64,000 bases of DNA from Duganella sp. CF402 (lineage in GTDB: Bacteria; Pseudomonadota; Gammaproteobacteria; Burkholderiales; Burkholderiaceae_D): positions 1,612,001 to 1,676,000 of the forward strand of contig NZ_FOBG01000001.1 of assembly GCF_900109645.1 (NCBI RefSeq). Reading direction: 5' to 3'. Of this stretch, positions 21,501 to 29,674 are shown piece after piece. Both the position numbers and the translations under genes were made by a program. The notes under the pieces were generated by a model that worked only from the letters and a program-made list of their open reading frames with translations, searched no databases and was not told the DNA's origin. Each line of letters begins with the position of its first letter. Position 1 is the stretch's first letter.

Positions 21501-21529
21501 TTGACTCGCTGACACCTGTCAGATATTCT
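21501..21529 (+). promoter_or_regulatory. Promoter with embedded palindromic operator, upstream of the ArsR gene
   Basis: A -35 TTGACT (21501-21506) and a -10 TATTCT (21524-21529) are separated by 17 bp. A palindrome CTGACA-CC-TGTCAG occupies 21509-21522, exactly between the two boxes. A bound dimer would block RNA polymerase, as expected for autorepression by an ArsR-type regulator. The predicted start of transcription coincides with the ATG at 21536. Confidence 0.65.
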
Positions 21530-21535
21530 TTACAC

Positions 21536-21862
21536 ATGAAATCAAAACATCTCACAGGCGATCAATTGCTGGCGGCGCTTTCGGCGCTGTCCAATCCGCA
21601 TCGTTTGCGGGTGGTGGCGGCGCTGGCGGCGGGTGGCAGGAATTATGTCAGCCAGCTGGCGCGGGAGTTGAATATCAGCCGTCCCTTGCTGCACCTGCAT
21701 TTGCAGAAGCTGGAGGAAGCAGGACTGGTCACCAGCCAGCTGGAGCTGTCCGAAGACGGCAAGGCGCTGAATTTTTTTGAGGCCGCGCCGTTTGCTATCG
21801 ATCTGTCGCCCGCCGCGATTGCCGATGCTGTAAAAACCTTGACTAACAACCCTGAAAAATAG
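21536..21862 (+). CDS. ArsR-family transcriptional regulator
   Basis: 108 residues, a winged helix-turn-helix with NPHRLRVVAALAAG and the recognition-helix region NYVSQLARELNISRPLLHLHLQKLEEAGLV. There is no CxC metal-binding motif in alpha-3 and no Cys at all, so it is not an arsenic-type sensor; the signal is unknown. No ribosome binding site precedes the ATG, which fits a leaderless message. It is followed after 9 and 20 bp by two small membrane-protein genes, its probable regulated partners. Confidence 0.8.
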   Translation: MKSKHLTGDQLLAALSALSNPHRLRVVAALAAGGRNYVSQLARELNISRPLLHLHLQKLEEAGLVTSQLELSEDGKALNFFEAAPFAIDLSPAAIADAVKTLTNNPEK

Positions 21863-21871
21863 AGGCGTCTT

Positions 21872-22108
21872 ATGTCTGAACCGATTTACCTGCTGACCAT
21901 CTTCATGCCGCTGGCGACCGTCTTCCTGATCTTTGGCATGCGCTTCATCGTCGCCATCAAGAAGGCCAAGCTGCAGGCGGAAGGCGAGGAAGCTTATCGC
22001 CTGATCGCCCAGCGCGCCGTCGCAGCGCAAGAGCAAACCGCCGCCGCACTGGCCGACCTGCAAGCCCGTCTGGCCAGCATCGAGAAAGTACTGAAAGAAG
22101 TCGAATAA
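21872..22108 (+). CDS. Small single-span membrane protein with coiled-coil tail
   Basis: 78 residues: one N-terminal membrane helix (about 6-28) followed by a charged coiled-coil (about 32-76). The layout recalls PspB but without convincing sequence similarity. It sits in an apparent operon after the ArsR-type regulator, with the ribosome binding site GAGG at 21863-21866. Function unknown. Confidence 0.6.
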   Translation: MSEPIYLLTIFMPLATVFLIFGMRFIVAIKKAKLQAEGEEAYRLIAQRAVAAQEQTAAALADLQARLASIEKVLKEVE

Positions 22109-22128
22109 CTTAACCAGGGAGTTCTGCC

Positions 22129-22569
22129 ATGCCACAAGTATCGCTGTTTCGCCTGTATTCGCTGAGAGCCGTGTATTTGATTATCGCGCTGGGATTGGCG
22201 CTGGTGGTGTGGCCAAGCGTGATCCGTCACGCCGAGCCTTGGGGCCTGTCGCAGGGCGTGGTCAAGTGCATGCTGGCGTCGTTTAGCTTGCTGTGCGTGC
22301 TCGGCATCCGCTACCCATTGCAAATGATCCCGGTGCTGCTGTGGGAGCTGACGTGGAAAGTGATCTGGCTGCTGGTCGTCGCCCTGCCCGCCTGGCAAAG
22401 CGGCACGATGGACGAGGCCATCATCGGCACCTTCATCGAATGCATGGTCGTCGTCATCATTCCGCTGGCCATGCCGTGGAAATACGTCTACAGCCGCTAC
22501 ATCCAGCAGCCCGGCGACCGCTGGAACGGTGCGACTCCTAAACTAGCTACGCACGGAAGCCAGCCGTAA
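22129..22569 (+). CDS. Multi-span membrane protein of unknown function
   Basis: 146 residues with about four predicted membrane helices (roughly 14-30, 46-62, 67-90 and 103-118) and a polar C-terminal tail. It is the third gene of the ArsR operon, 20 bp after the coiled-coil protein with GGGAG upstream. Its end overlaps the convergent chemoreceptor gene by 27 bp. I do not recognise the family. Confidence 0.6.
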   Translation: MPQVSLFRLYSLRAVYLIIALGLALVVWPSVIRHAEPWGLSQGVVKCMLASFSLLCVLGIRYPLQMIPVLLWELTWKVIWLLVVALPAWQSGTMDEAIIGTFIECMVVVIIPLAMPWKYVYSRYIQQPGDRWNGATPKLATHGSQP

Positions 22570-24183
22570 GCGAACAATGCGGGTACTGCCAGCGGGGCGG
22601 TTGGCGTCGGGCGGCTCGGTGTTTTCGTCGAGCTTGAAGATGGCGACGGCTTGCGACAGGTAGAGCGCTTGCCGCTGCAAGGTGCTTGCCGCTGCGGCGG
22701 CTTGCTGTACCAACGCCAAATTCTGCTGCGTGATTTCATCCATGCTGACAATCGCCTGCTGCATGCCCAGCACGCCCTGGCTTTGATCGGTCGCCCCCAC
22801 GCCGATCTGGCCGACGATGTCGCCCACCTGCCGCACCGCGTCGATGATCTCCGCCATGCTGGCCCCGGCCTCTTCCACCGAGCGCGTGCCATTGTCGATA
22901 TCGGACACCGAGTCGGCAATCAGCAGTTTGATTTCCTGCGCCGCCGACGCCGAGCGTTGCGCCAGCGTGCGCACCTCGCCCGCCACCACAGCCAATCCCT
23001 GACCATGCTCGCCCGCCCGCGCCGCTTCCACCGCCGCGCTCAGGGCCAGCATATGCGTCTGTACCGCCAGCCCATCGATCACGCCGACGATTTCCACTAC
23101 CCGCCGCGAGCTGCCGCGTATCGACGCCATCGTCACCACCAGCCGCTGCACCACGCCGCCGCCGCGCGCCGCGAAGCTGTTGGCGCACTGCGCCAGCTGC
23201 CCCGCCAGTTCGGCATGGCTGGCCGCTTGCGCCAATTGGCTGCTCATCTGCTGCATGGCGTCGCCGGTTTCTTCCAGCGTGCCGGCCTGCGTGCGGGTGC
23301 GCCGCGCCAGCACGGTACTGCCCTGCGCGATTTCCCGCGACGCGCTGTCAATCGATTGCGCCGACGCCAGTATCGTCTTCAAGGTGGTGTTGAGATTGCG
23401 GATGCTGGTGTCCAGCGCGCGCGAGGTTTCGGCGATTTCATCGCGCCCGTACACGCGCTGGCGCACGGTCAGGTTGCCCTCGGCCAGATCCACCGCCGCC
23501 GCGCCGATCTCACGCACCTCTTTCAGCATGGCGTTGCGCACCGCCATCGTCACCAGCAGCGACAAAGCGATCGACAAGGCCACCACGATCGGCATCCAGG
23601 TCGACAGCACGCGGAAGTCGGTCTCCGCCTCGGCGTAGGCGCGCTCGCTCAGGCTTTGCTCGAGCCGCGACAGCTCTTCCAGCCGCTGCGCCACCACGTC
23701 AAAGGCCCGCTCGGCCTTGGACATGGCGTTGGCCGCCATCGACTGGTCGACCATCGCCAGCTCGATCACGTCCTGCATCGCTTTCACGTACACGGCGTGC
23801 GCCGCCTGCGACTGCGCCACAAAACGCCGCTCGGCCGGATCGGCCGCCGTGGCCATTTCCAGTTGCGCGAACTGACGATCCAGCGTGGCGTGGCGCAGAT
23901 GGATGTCGCGCACCAGCGCATCCACGCGCGGCGCTGAAAAGCTGGCGTTGATCCAGGTGAGCAGCTGGTAGATTTCGGTGTGCGCCTTGTGCGCGCTGGC
24001 CACCAGGTCGGCCGCCGCCTTCAGCCGCACGGCGCGCTGCTGCACCATGTTGTCCAGCGACTGGTTCTGCCGCAGCAGCCCGAGGTAGGCGCCCGCCGAC
24101 AGCACGATCAGCAGGATCAGCACCACACCCGGCGCCAGCAGCAGCTTGGGCCCGATTCGAAGTTTGCTGAGCATGGTCTGCAC
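22543..24183 (-). CDS. Methyl-accepting chemotaxis protein
   Basis: 546 residues. Visible: an N-terminal membrane helix (about 13-34), a periplasmic four-helix-bundle-like sensor (about 35-190), a second membrane helix (about 193-215), HAMP, and a complete signalling domain. The tip is diverged: [41 protein letters not shown], where most receptors have [21 protein letters not shown]. There is no xWxxF docking tail. It lies 6 bp after a gene for a periplasmic single-cache protein, so both may serve one sensing pathway. Confidence 0.9.
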   Translation of the reverse strand: [546 protein letters not shown]

Positions 24184-24189
24184 GGCCGT

Positions 24190-24624
24190 TCAGTGCTTGT
24201 AGATGCCGGCTTCCAGCGCCACGTCGCCGACCCGCAGCACGTAGGTGCGCTTGGCTTCGACCTTGCCCGTCTCCGGATTGCGGAATTTGTAGTCGACCCA
24301 GCCGTGCCCCGGTCCGCGCGCCAGCGCCACCATCTCCTGGCGGAACAGTTTGCCGTCCGCATCCGGCACGTCGAGCAGGTTCTTGCCGATCAGCGCCGTA
24401 GTCGGATGCGCCACGGTGATGCCGCTCATATCGCGCATCGCCAGGTACAGCGCGCCCTGGTTGAATTCCGGGTCCTTGCCATTGATGCGCGCCACCATCT
24501 CGGCGCGGCCGTGCGCGCGCAGGAACTGCGCGCCCTTCTCGGCCAGCGCCACCGCATCTTTTTCATTGGGTGCGGCCTGCACCGCACAGCACACCATCAC
24601 AGCCATTCCGATCATCGCGCGCAT
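24190..24624 (-). CDS. Periplasmic single-cache domain protein
   Basis: 144 residues. A signal peptide (about 1-17, ending VQAA) is followed by a single cache domain: the segments FNQGALYLAMRDMSGITVAHPTTALIGKNL and GHGWVDYKF are typical of sCache_2 domains that bind small organic acids. It has no transmitter domain of its own. It starts the two-gene unit with the downstream chemoreceptor, so a role as a free ligand-binding partner is plausible but inferred. Confidence 0.7.
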   Translation of the reverse strand: MRAMIGMAVMVCCAVQAAPNEKDAVALAEKGAQFLRAHGRAEMVARINGKDPEFNQGALYLAMRDMSGITVAHPTTALIGKNLLDVPDADGKLFRQEMVALARGPGHGWVDYKFRNPETGKVEAKRTYVLRVGDVALEAGIYKH

Positions 24625-24670
24625 GATTCCCCCCGGCAGCCAAGATGTTGTAATCTACGCTGGCCGGCGC

Positions 24671-24686
24671 AACGCAACCTTGCGTT
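24671..24686. promoter_or_regulatory. Short palindrome in a divergent intergenic region
   Basis: AACGCAA-CC-TTGCGTT is a perfect 7+2+7 palindrome, centred about 55 bp from the cache gene start and 42 bp from the divergent membrane-protein gene. It is a candidate operator; no binding protein can be named. Confidence 0.35.
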
Positions 24687-24720
24687 CGATCAATAGGCAT
24701 AAAGTAACAACAGGAGCGAT

Positions 24721-25089
24721 ATGAAAGCATCGACCAAGGCGGCCCTGATTTCGGCTTTGATTTTCCCCGGCCTGGGCCACCTGGCGTTGCAACCGCGCCG
24801 TGGCGCGCGCGGCCTGCTGTTCCTGCTGCCGGCCGCGGCCGCCGTGCTCTATCTGCTGCGCACTGTGCTGCAACTGGCCGATCGCCTGCTCGAGGAACTC
24901 AATAGCGGCGCCCTGCCTTTCGATCCGGCCGCCATCGCGGAGCGCATCCACAGCGCCGGCGTCGACAACCCGGCCACCAATCTGGCCACGCTGGTGTGCC
25001 TGCTGTGCTGGATCGGCGCGGTTGCCGACGCGCTGTGGCTGGGACGGCGTAGAATTGACGTTCCAACAACCGGAGGGGAGACGCAATGA
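24721..25089 (+). CDS. Small membrane protein, unknown function
   Basis: 122 residues with about three membrane helices. The N-terminus (KAALISALIFPGLGHLALQPRRGARG) resembles the start of many small proteins in which a PGLGH motif leads into a basic turn. It overlaps the cupin gene by 4 bp and has AGGAG upstream of its ATG. No function can be assigned. Confidence 0.65.
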   Translation: MKASTKAALISALIFPGLGHLALQPRRGARGLLFLLPAAAAVLYLLRTVLQLADRLLEELNSGALPFDPAAIAERIHSAGVDNPATNLATLVCLLCWIGAVADALWLGRRRIDVPTTGGETQ

Positions 25090-25469
25090 AACTGCCGAAG
25101 CTTATCCTGATTGTAATGTTCGCCGCCGTCGCCGCGCAGGCGCAAGCTGGTACAATCCGCCGCACCGTGATCCAGAAGGCCGATGTGTCCGTCCCCGGAC
25201 GCGAGGCCGTGGTCGCCAGGGTCGAGCTGGATGAAGGTGTCGCCGCCGGCCGCCACTCCCATCCGGGCGATGAAATCAGCTACGTGCTGGAAGGCGAAGG
25301 CGAACTGCTGATCGATGGCGAAGATCCGCGCCGCGTCAAGGCCGGCGAATCCTTCGTCGTCCCGGCCGGCACCGTCCACGACGCCGTCAACACCGGCAAG
25401 GGCACGATGAAACTGGTCGGCGTCTACGTGGTCGACAAAGGCAAGCCACTGGCCTCTCCCGCAAAATAA
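25086..25469 (+). CDS. Exported cupin-domain protein
   Basis: 127 residues: a signal peptide (about 1-22, ending AQAQA) and one cupin barrel. The two cupin motifs are visible: G(X)5HxH(X)3-4E as GRHSHPGDEISYVLEGEGE, and the second motif PAGTVHDAVNTG. The His/Glu ligands suggest a bound metal. Enzyme or sensor function is unknown. It is translationally coupled to the upstream membrane protein. Confidence 0.8.
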   Translation: MKLPKLILIVMFAAVAAQAQAGTIRRTVIQKADVSVPGREAVVARVELDEGVAAGRHSHPGDEISYVLEGEGELLIDGEDPRRVKAGESFVVPAGTVHDAVNTGKGTMKLVGVYVVDKGKPLASPAK

Positions 25470-25510
25470 AACGCTGTCATCAGGGCTTCATCTGGCAGCA
25501 CTACACTGAC

Positions 25511-26185
25511 ATGATGAAATTCCTGACTACTTGCCTGCTGGCTTGCGCCACCCTGCCCGCCCATGCCGGCCGTCCGATGACGGTGGATGATGCCGCCATC
25601 GTCGCGCCCGGCCAGTGCCAGCTCGAAACCTATGCCCTGCGCGCCGACGACGGCGTGCGTGAATTCTGGGCCACGCCGGCCTGCAACGCCGGCGGCGACT
25701 GGGAGTTGGCAGTCGGCGGCGCACGGGCCGAAGACAGCGTGCGCAGCTATCACTACGGCCGCCTTCAAGCCAAGACCGTGTTCAAGCCGCTGGAGGCTGG
25801 CGGCTGGGGCATCGGCCTGGTGCTGGCCGACCAGTTCCGCACAGGACGCGGGCTCGATGGCGACCTGTCGGCCAACGTACCGCTCAGCGTTTCACTGCGC
25901 GGCGACAGCGTGCTGCTGCATCTGAATGCCGGCGTGGTGCGCACCCAGTTCAGACATCACACCGATGCCAGCTGGGGCCTCGGCGCCGAGTTCAAGCTCA
26001 ACGAACGCAACTCGCTGACCGCCGAAACCTTTGGCCAGCAACGCGCCGGTTCGCGCTACCAGTTCGGCTACGCCCACGCGCTGATTCCGGACCGCTTGCA
26101 GGTCGACGCCACCTGGGGCCAGCGCCTGGCGCGCGGCGCCAGCGAAACGACGGTCACGCTGGGCCTGGTCCTGCAAACCCACTAG
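25511..26185 (+). CDS. Exported protein, possibly outer-membrane beta-barrel
   Basis: 224 residues. A signal peptide ends at PAHAGRP (about residue 19). The rest alternates polar and hydrophobic residues in short strands, consistent with a small beta-barrel or beta-sandwich: runs such as LGAEFKLNERNSLTAETF and YQFGYAHALIPDRLQVDATW. It overlaps the stop of the convergent ABC permease gene by 4 bp. Family not recognised. Confidence 0.6.
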   Translation: MMKFLTTCLLACATLPAHAGRPMTVDDAAIVAPGQCQLETYALRADDGVREFWATPACNAGGDWELAVGGARAEDSVRSYHYGRLQAKTVFKPLEAGGWGIGLVLADQFRTGRGLDGDLSANVPLSVSLRGDSVLLHLNAGVVRTQFRHHTDASWGLGAEFKLNERNSLTAETFGQQRAGSRYQFGYAHALIPDRLQVDATWGQRLARGASETTVTLGLVLQTH

Positions 26186-27612
26186 ACCGCCATGCGCCCC
26201 GCCGGCAGCGCCGGTGGCGAGGCCATCAACTGCTGCCAACGCAGGCGCAGCGCCACGACGGTCGCCGCGCCCACCGCACCACCGAACCAGAACAGCGGCA
26301 AGCCCGGATGCGCCTGATCCACCAACGCCAAGGCAATGTAGATCACCACCACCAGCGTGCTGACCGCCACGTTCACTACCGGGTTCTGCTGCAGCGGCGC
26401 GCCGGCGTAGTCACGCAGCAGCAATCCGGCGAACGGCAGCATCAGCATCGCCAACACGAAAGTAATGCCGCGCAGTTCGAACTGGCCCAGCACGATCATG
26501 TCGATGCAGACAATCGCCAGCACCGATAGCGCCCACAAGCGCAGGCTGCGAAACATCAGCGTGCCCAGCAGCATCCGGTTGATCTGCGCGGCGGCTGGCG
26601 CGGCTGGCGCCAGACGGTACAAGCCCTGCTCGGCGCGGAAGCGCACCGCTTGCGACGCCACCGTCGCCGCGTAGACCAGCACGCTCATCATCAACATGCC
26701 CTGCATCATCGTGCTGAGCACCATCGCTGCCACCTGGTTTCCCTGGCTGGCAAGGTAGCGGCCTAACCACGCCATGCCGACCGACGACACCAGCATGTAG
26801 GCAATCGCGCCGCCGTCATGCGCTGGCGTGCCCAGCGTGTGCATCATCTGGCGGCCCTGGCTGGCGCCGCGATGGCTGTCGCTGCGCAGCGCCGCATTGT
26901 AGGGCGCGCGCAGCCACGCCAGCCAGCGCAGGCCCCCGCCTGGCTCCATGTTCAACACCTTGCCACTGGCGCGCGCCTGCTGGCGGCTGAAGCACCGATA
27001 CCACGCCATATGGCGGTCGCCGCCTCGCGGCAGCACGGCGTGCAGCGCGTGCCGGCCCAGCAGCGCCAGCAGCACCGCGCCGATCACCGTCACCAACGGC
27101 TCGCCCAGCACCTCGGCCGCCGCGTAAATCCGGTCCAGCGGGTGGTGGAAGACCATCACCGAGCCGACAATGACCGCCGATGGCAGCAAGTTCAGCCAGT
27201 TATAGCGCTGCGCGTACAGTACGTAGAGGCTGAACAGTCCCCCCACCAGCAAACCGTAGCCGGGGCGGCCGGCCAGCAGCCAGCTTAACAGCGCCGTGAA
27301 CAGCGTGGCGGCCAGGTACAGCGTGGCCATCACACGTATCAGGCCGGACCGCAGCCCCGGCACCAGCACCGCATTCGATGGCAGGTTTTGCTGCACCGCG
27401 CTTTTCAGCGCAGCGCCGCACCACATATAGGCGAGTCCGCACGCCAGGCACAGCGTCAGAATATTGCCGAACGCTGGTCCCCCTGTGGTCAGGCGCAAAA
27501 TCTGCAGCCCCGCCACACAGGCAGCGATAAACCAGCTCAGGCGCACGAGCAGCCCACAGGCGGCGCGATCGCGCACGATCTGCATCAACAATTGGCGCTG
27601 GGACGCGTTCAT
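26182..27612 (-). CDS. ABC exporter membrane subunit, large
   Basis: 476 residues with about ten to twelve predicted membrane helices and few soluble stretches. It is the third gene of a GntR-ATPase-permease unit whose starts and stops overlap by 4 bp each, which is the main reason for calling it the permease of that transporter. Sequence motifs alone would not identify it. The substrate is unknown. Confidence 0.65.
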   Translation of the reverse strand: MNASQRQLLMQIVRDRAACGLLVRLSWFIAACVAGLQILRLTTGGPAFGNILTLCLACGLAYMWCGAALKSAVQQNLPSNAVLVPGLRSGLIRVMATLYLAATLFTALLSWLLAGRPGYGLLVGGLFSLYVLYAQRYNWLNLLPSAVIVGSVMVFHHPLDRIYAAAEVLGEPLVTVIGAVLLALLGRHALHAVLPRGGDRHMAWYRCFSRQQARASGKVLNMEPGGGLRWLAWLRAPYNAALRSDSHRGASQGRQMMHTLGTPAHDGGAIAYMLVSSVGMAWLGRYLASQGNQVAAMVLSTMMQGMLMMSVLVYAATVASQAVRFRAEQGLYRLAPAAPAAAQINRMLLGTLMFRSLRLWALSVLAIVCIDMIVLGQFELRGITFVLAMLMLPFAGLLLRDYAGAPLQQNPVVNVAVSTLVVVIYIALALVDQAHPGLPLFWFGGAVGAATVVALRLRWQQLMASPPALPAGRMAV

Positions 27613-28328
27613 TTGGTCACCTCGACGAACAAGTCTTCCAGACTCAGGTTCTTACCTTCCAGCAACTCGTCAAGCGCTCCTTGCAGCACGATCTTGCCGC
27701 CTTGCAAGAAAGCAACATCCAGCGCCACCCGCTCCAGGTCGGACAAAATGTGGGTGGAAAACACCACCGTGGTGTCGCGCTCGATGACGTCGGTGATTAG
27801 TTCCTGCAGAAAATCCCGACGGCCGACCGGATCGAGGCTGGAGACTGGTTCGTCCAGCACCAGCAACTTCGGATCATGGGCCAGCGCGCGAATGATGGAC
27901 AGGCGCTGCTTTTCACCGCCGGAAAGCTTGCTGATTTGCTTAGTCGCCATCTCGCCGGCCAGACCCCAGCGCTGCATCAGGCCGTCGACCTTGGCTTGAT
28001 TCCAGCGTGGGTACAGCGCCTTGAAATAATCAAGAAGTTGCAAAGGCGTCAACCACTCAAACAGTTCCGACTTTTGCGGCACGTAGCCGATCTGGGCGCG
28101 CGCCGCCTCGTCTAGCGCGGCCATCGGCTGGCCGAACAGCTGGACGGCGCCGGCATCGGTCTCGCGCAGGCCCAGCAGGCATTCCAGCAAAGTCGACTTG
28201 CCCGTCCCATTACGTCCCAGCAAACCAATTACTTTGCCGGATTCGATATTCCAGTTAACGCCCTGCAGCACTGGCTGTTTGCCAAAGGATTTGTGCAGAT
28301 TATTTATTTCGACGACTGCTGGTTTCAT
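27609..28328 (-). CDS. ABC transporter ATP-binding protein
   Basis: 239 residues with the full ATPase set: Walker A GRNGTGKS at 38-45, a Q-loop, the signature LSGGEKQRLS, Walker B LLVLDEPVSSLD and the switch His in FSTHIL. It resembles exporters of the YtrB/BcrA kind, often linked to cell-envelope stress. It is coupled by 4-bp overlaps to the GntR regulator before it and the permease after it. Confidence 0.9.
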   Translation of the reverse strand: MKPAVVEINNLHKSFGKQPVLQGVNWNIESGKVIGLLGRNGTGKSTLLECLLGLRETDAGAVQLFGQPMAALDEAARAQIGYVPQKSELFEWLTPLQLLDYFKALYPRWNQAKVDGLMQRWGLAGEMATKQISKLSGGEKQRLSIIRALAHDPKLLVLDEPVSSLDPVGRRDFLQELITDVIERDTTVVFSTHILSDLERVALDVAFLQGGKIVLQGALDELLEGKNLSLEDLFVEVTK

Positions 28329-28711
28329 TTAGTTTCTCCAAGAATTTTTTCAAACAGTGCCAACACAGTTGCGTTATCCAATTCCAATTGCCGGGCTTCG
28401 GCGGCAGCGCGCTCCAAAACCGGCCTTAAAAGATTTTCGCGGCCTGGAGGTGAATTGCTTTGCGCGACCAGCATGCCGACGCCGCGCGCTCGGTTTAATA
28501 AACCCTCGGTTTCCATCATGTTATAAGCCTTGGAAACCGTCATTGGATTAACGGCCAGTGTTACAGCCACATCACGTACCGACGGTAAAACATCGCCGGG
28601 TTTTAAAACGGCGGCGGCAATTAATCGCCGTACCTGCTCGATTAATTGGCGATAAATAGGATCCGACGAACCGGTCGTGATCGAGAACAAGGAGGAAGTG
28701 TGGGTAGCCAT
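28325..28711 (-). CDS. GntR-family regulator, YtrA subfamily
   Basis: 128 residues: a winged helix-turn-helix (DPIYRQLIEQVRRLI, then LPSVRDVAVTLAVNPMTVSKAYNMMETEGLL) with only a short C-terminal helical tail. This is typical of YtrA regulators, which lack a ligand domain and usually repress their own ABC-transporter operon. It is the first gene of the three-gene unit. A 20-bp palindrome 15 bp before its ATG is the likely operator. Confidence 0.9.
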   Translation of the reverse strand: MATHTSSLFSITTGSSDPIYRQLIEQVRRLIAAAVLKPGDVLPSVRDVAVTLAVNPMTVSKAYNMMETEGLLNRARGVGMLVAQSNSPPGRENLLRPVLERAAAEARQLELDNATVLALFEKILGETK

Positions 28712-28725
28712 GACACTCGTATTTG

Positions 28726-28745
28726 TGTATTAGTTGAGTAATACA
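28726..28745. promoter_or_regulatory. Probable operator of the YtrA-type regulator
   Basis: TGTATTA-N6-TAATACA is a perfect inverted repeat with 7-bp arms (28726-28732 and 28739-28745), located 15 bp upstream of the gntR-family ATG. It is suited to a dimeric GntR protein repressing its own operon. Confidence 0.6.
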
Positions 28746-28878
28746 GTAGGCGCATACACCGGTTCTGTCAAGCGAAGAATGCGATCCTCGCCAGAACTTG
28801 GCAAGAACGCGCCAAGAGTTGGCTTGAAAGCCGGGCTGTTAAGTGTGCTGGCGCACTGGGACACACGGTTTAGCTGCC

Positions 28879-28884
28879 TATAAT
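28879..28884 (+). promoter_or_regulatory. -10 element of xth
   Basis: A perfect TATAAT whose predicted start of transcription (about 28891) falls at the ATG of xth (28892). The -35 region is weak. No ribosome binding site can fit, so a leaderless message is likely. Confidence 0.5.
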
Positions 28885-28891
28885 TGCCAAA

Positions 28892-29674
28892 ATGCGTATC
28901 GCGACCTTCAACATCAACGGCATCGGCGCCCGGCTGCCTGCCCTGCTTCAATGGCTCGATGAGACCCAGCCGGATGCCGTCTGCCTGCAAGAATTGAAAG
29001 CACCGCAGGAGAAATTCCCAGAAGCTGCGATTCGTGAGGCAGGTTATCAAGCCATCTGGCACGGCCAGAAAAGCTGGAATGGCGTGGCGATTCTGGCACG
29101 TGGCCAGCAGCCGCTGGAAACCGGGCGCGGATTACCGGGCGATCCCGACGATACACAAAGCCGCTACATCGAGGCAGTGGTCAACGGGATTATTATCGGC
29201 GGCTTATATCTGCCGAATGGTAATCCTGCTCCCGGACCTAAGTTCGACTACAAATTAAAATGGTTTGAGCAGTTTATTCTGCATGCGGCGCAATTAATCG
29301 ACAGCGGCGCGCCGGCCGTGCTGGCCGGCGATTTCAATGTCATGCCGACCGAATTGGACGTATATAAACCGGAACGCTGGCTGGACGATGCTTTGTTCCG
29401 CCCTGAAGTGCGTGCGGCGTTTCACCGTTTAATTGAACAAGGCTGGTGCGACACCCTGCGCGCCACCCATCCGGATGAGGTCATTTATACCTTCTGGGAT
29501 TATTTCCGCAACGCTTACGGGCGCAATGCCGGCCTGCGCATCGACCACATCCTGCTCAGCCCTGCCCTGACGCCGGCGCTGAAATCGGCCGGCGTCGACC
29601 GCGACGTGCGCGGGCGCGAAAAGCCCAGCGACCACGCGCCGGTCTGGGTCGAACTCGATCTGGGAGAGCGCTGA
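28892..29674 (+). CDS. xth: Exodeoxyribonuclease III family AP endonuclease
   Basis: 260 residues, the normal length for Xth/ExoA. It cleaves at abasic sites and removes 3' blocks in base excision repair. Motifs of the endonuclease/exonuclease/phosphatase fold: N-terminal ATFNINGI, Glu34 in LQELK, the catalytic GDFNV, LRIDHILLS and the C-terminal SDHAPVWVEL. The next gene starts on the last base of its stop codon, so the three-gene unit xth-phosphatase-nnrD is tightly coupled. Confidence 0.93.
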   Translation: MRIATFNINGIGARLPALLQWLDETQPDAVCLQELKAPQEKFPEAAIREAGYQAIWHGQKSWNGVAILARGQQPLETGRGLPGDPDDTQSRYIEAVVNGIIIGGLYLPNGNPAPGPKFDYKLKWFEQFILHAAQLIDSGAPAVLAGDFNVMPTELDVYKPERWLDDALFRPEVRAAFHRLIEQGWCDTLRATHPDEVIYTFWDYFRNAYGRNAGLRIDHILLSPALTPALKSAGVDRDVRGREKPSDHAPVWVELDLGER

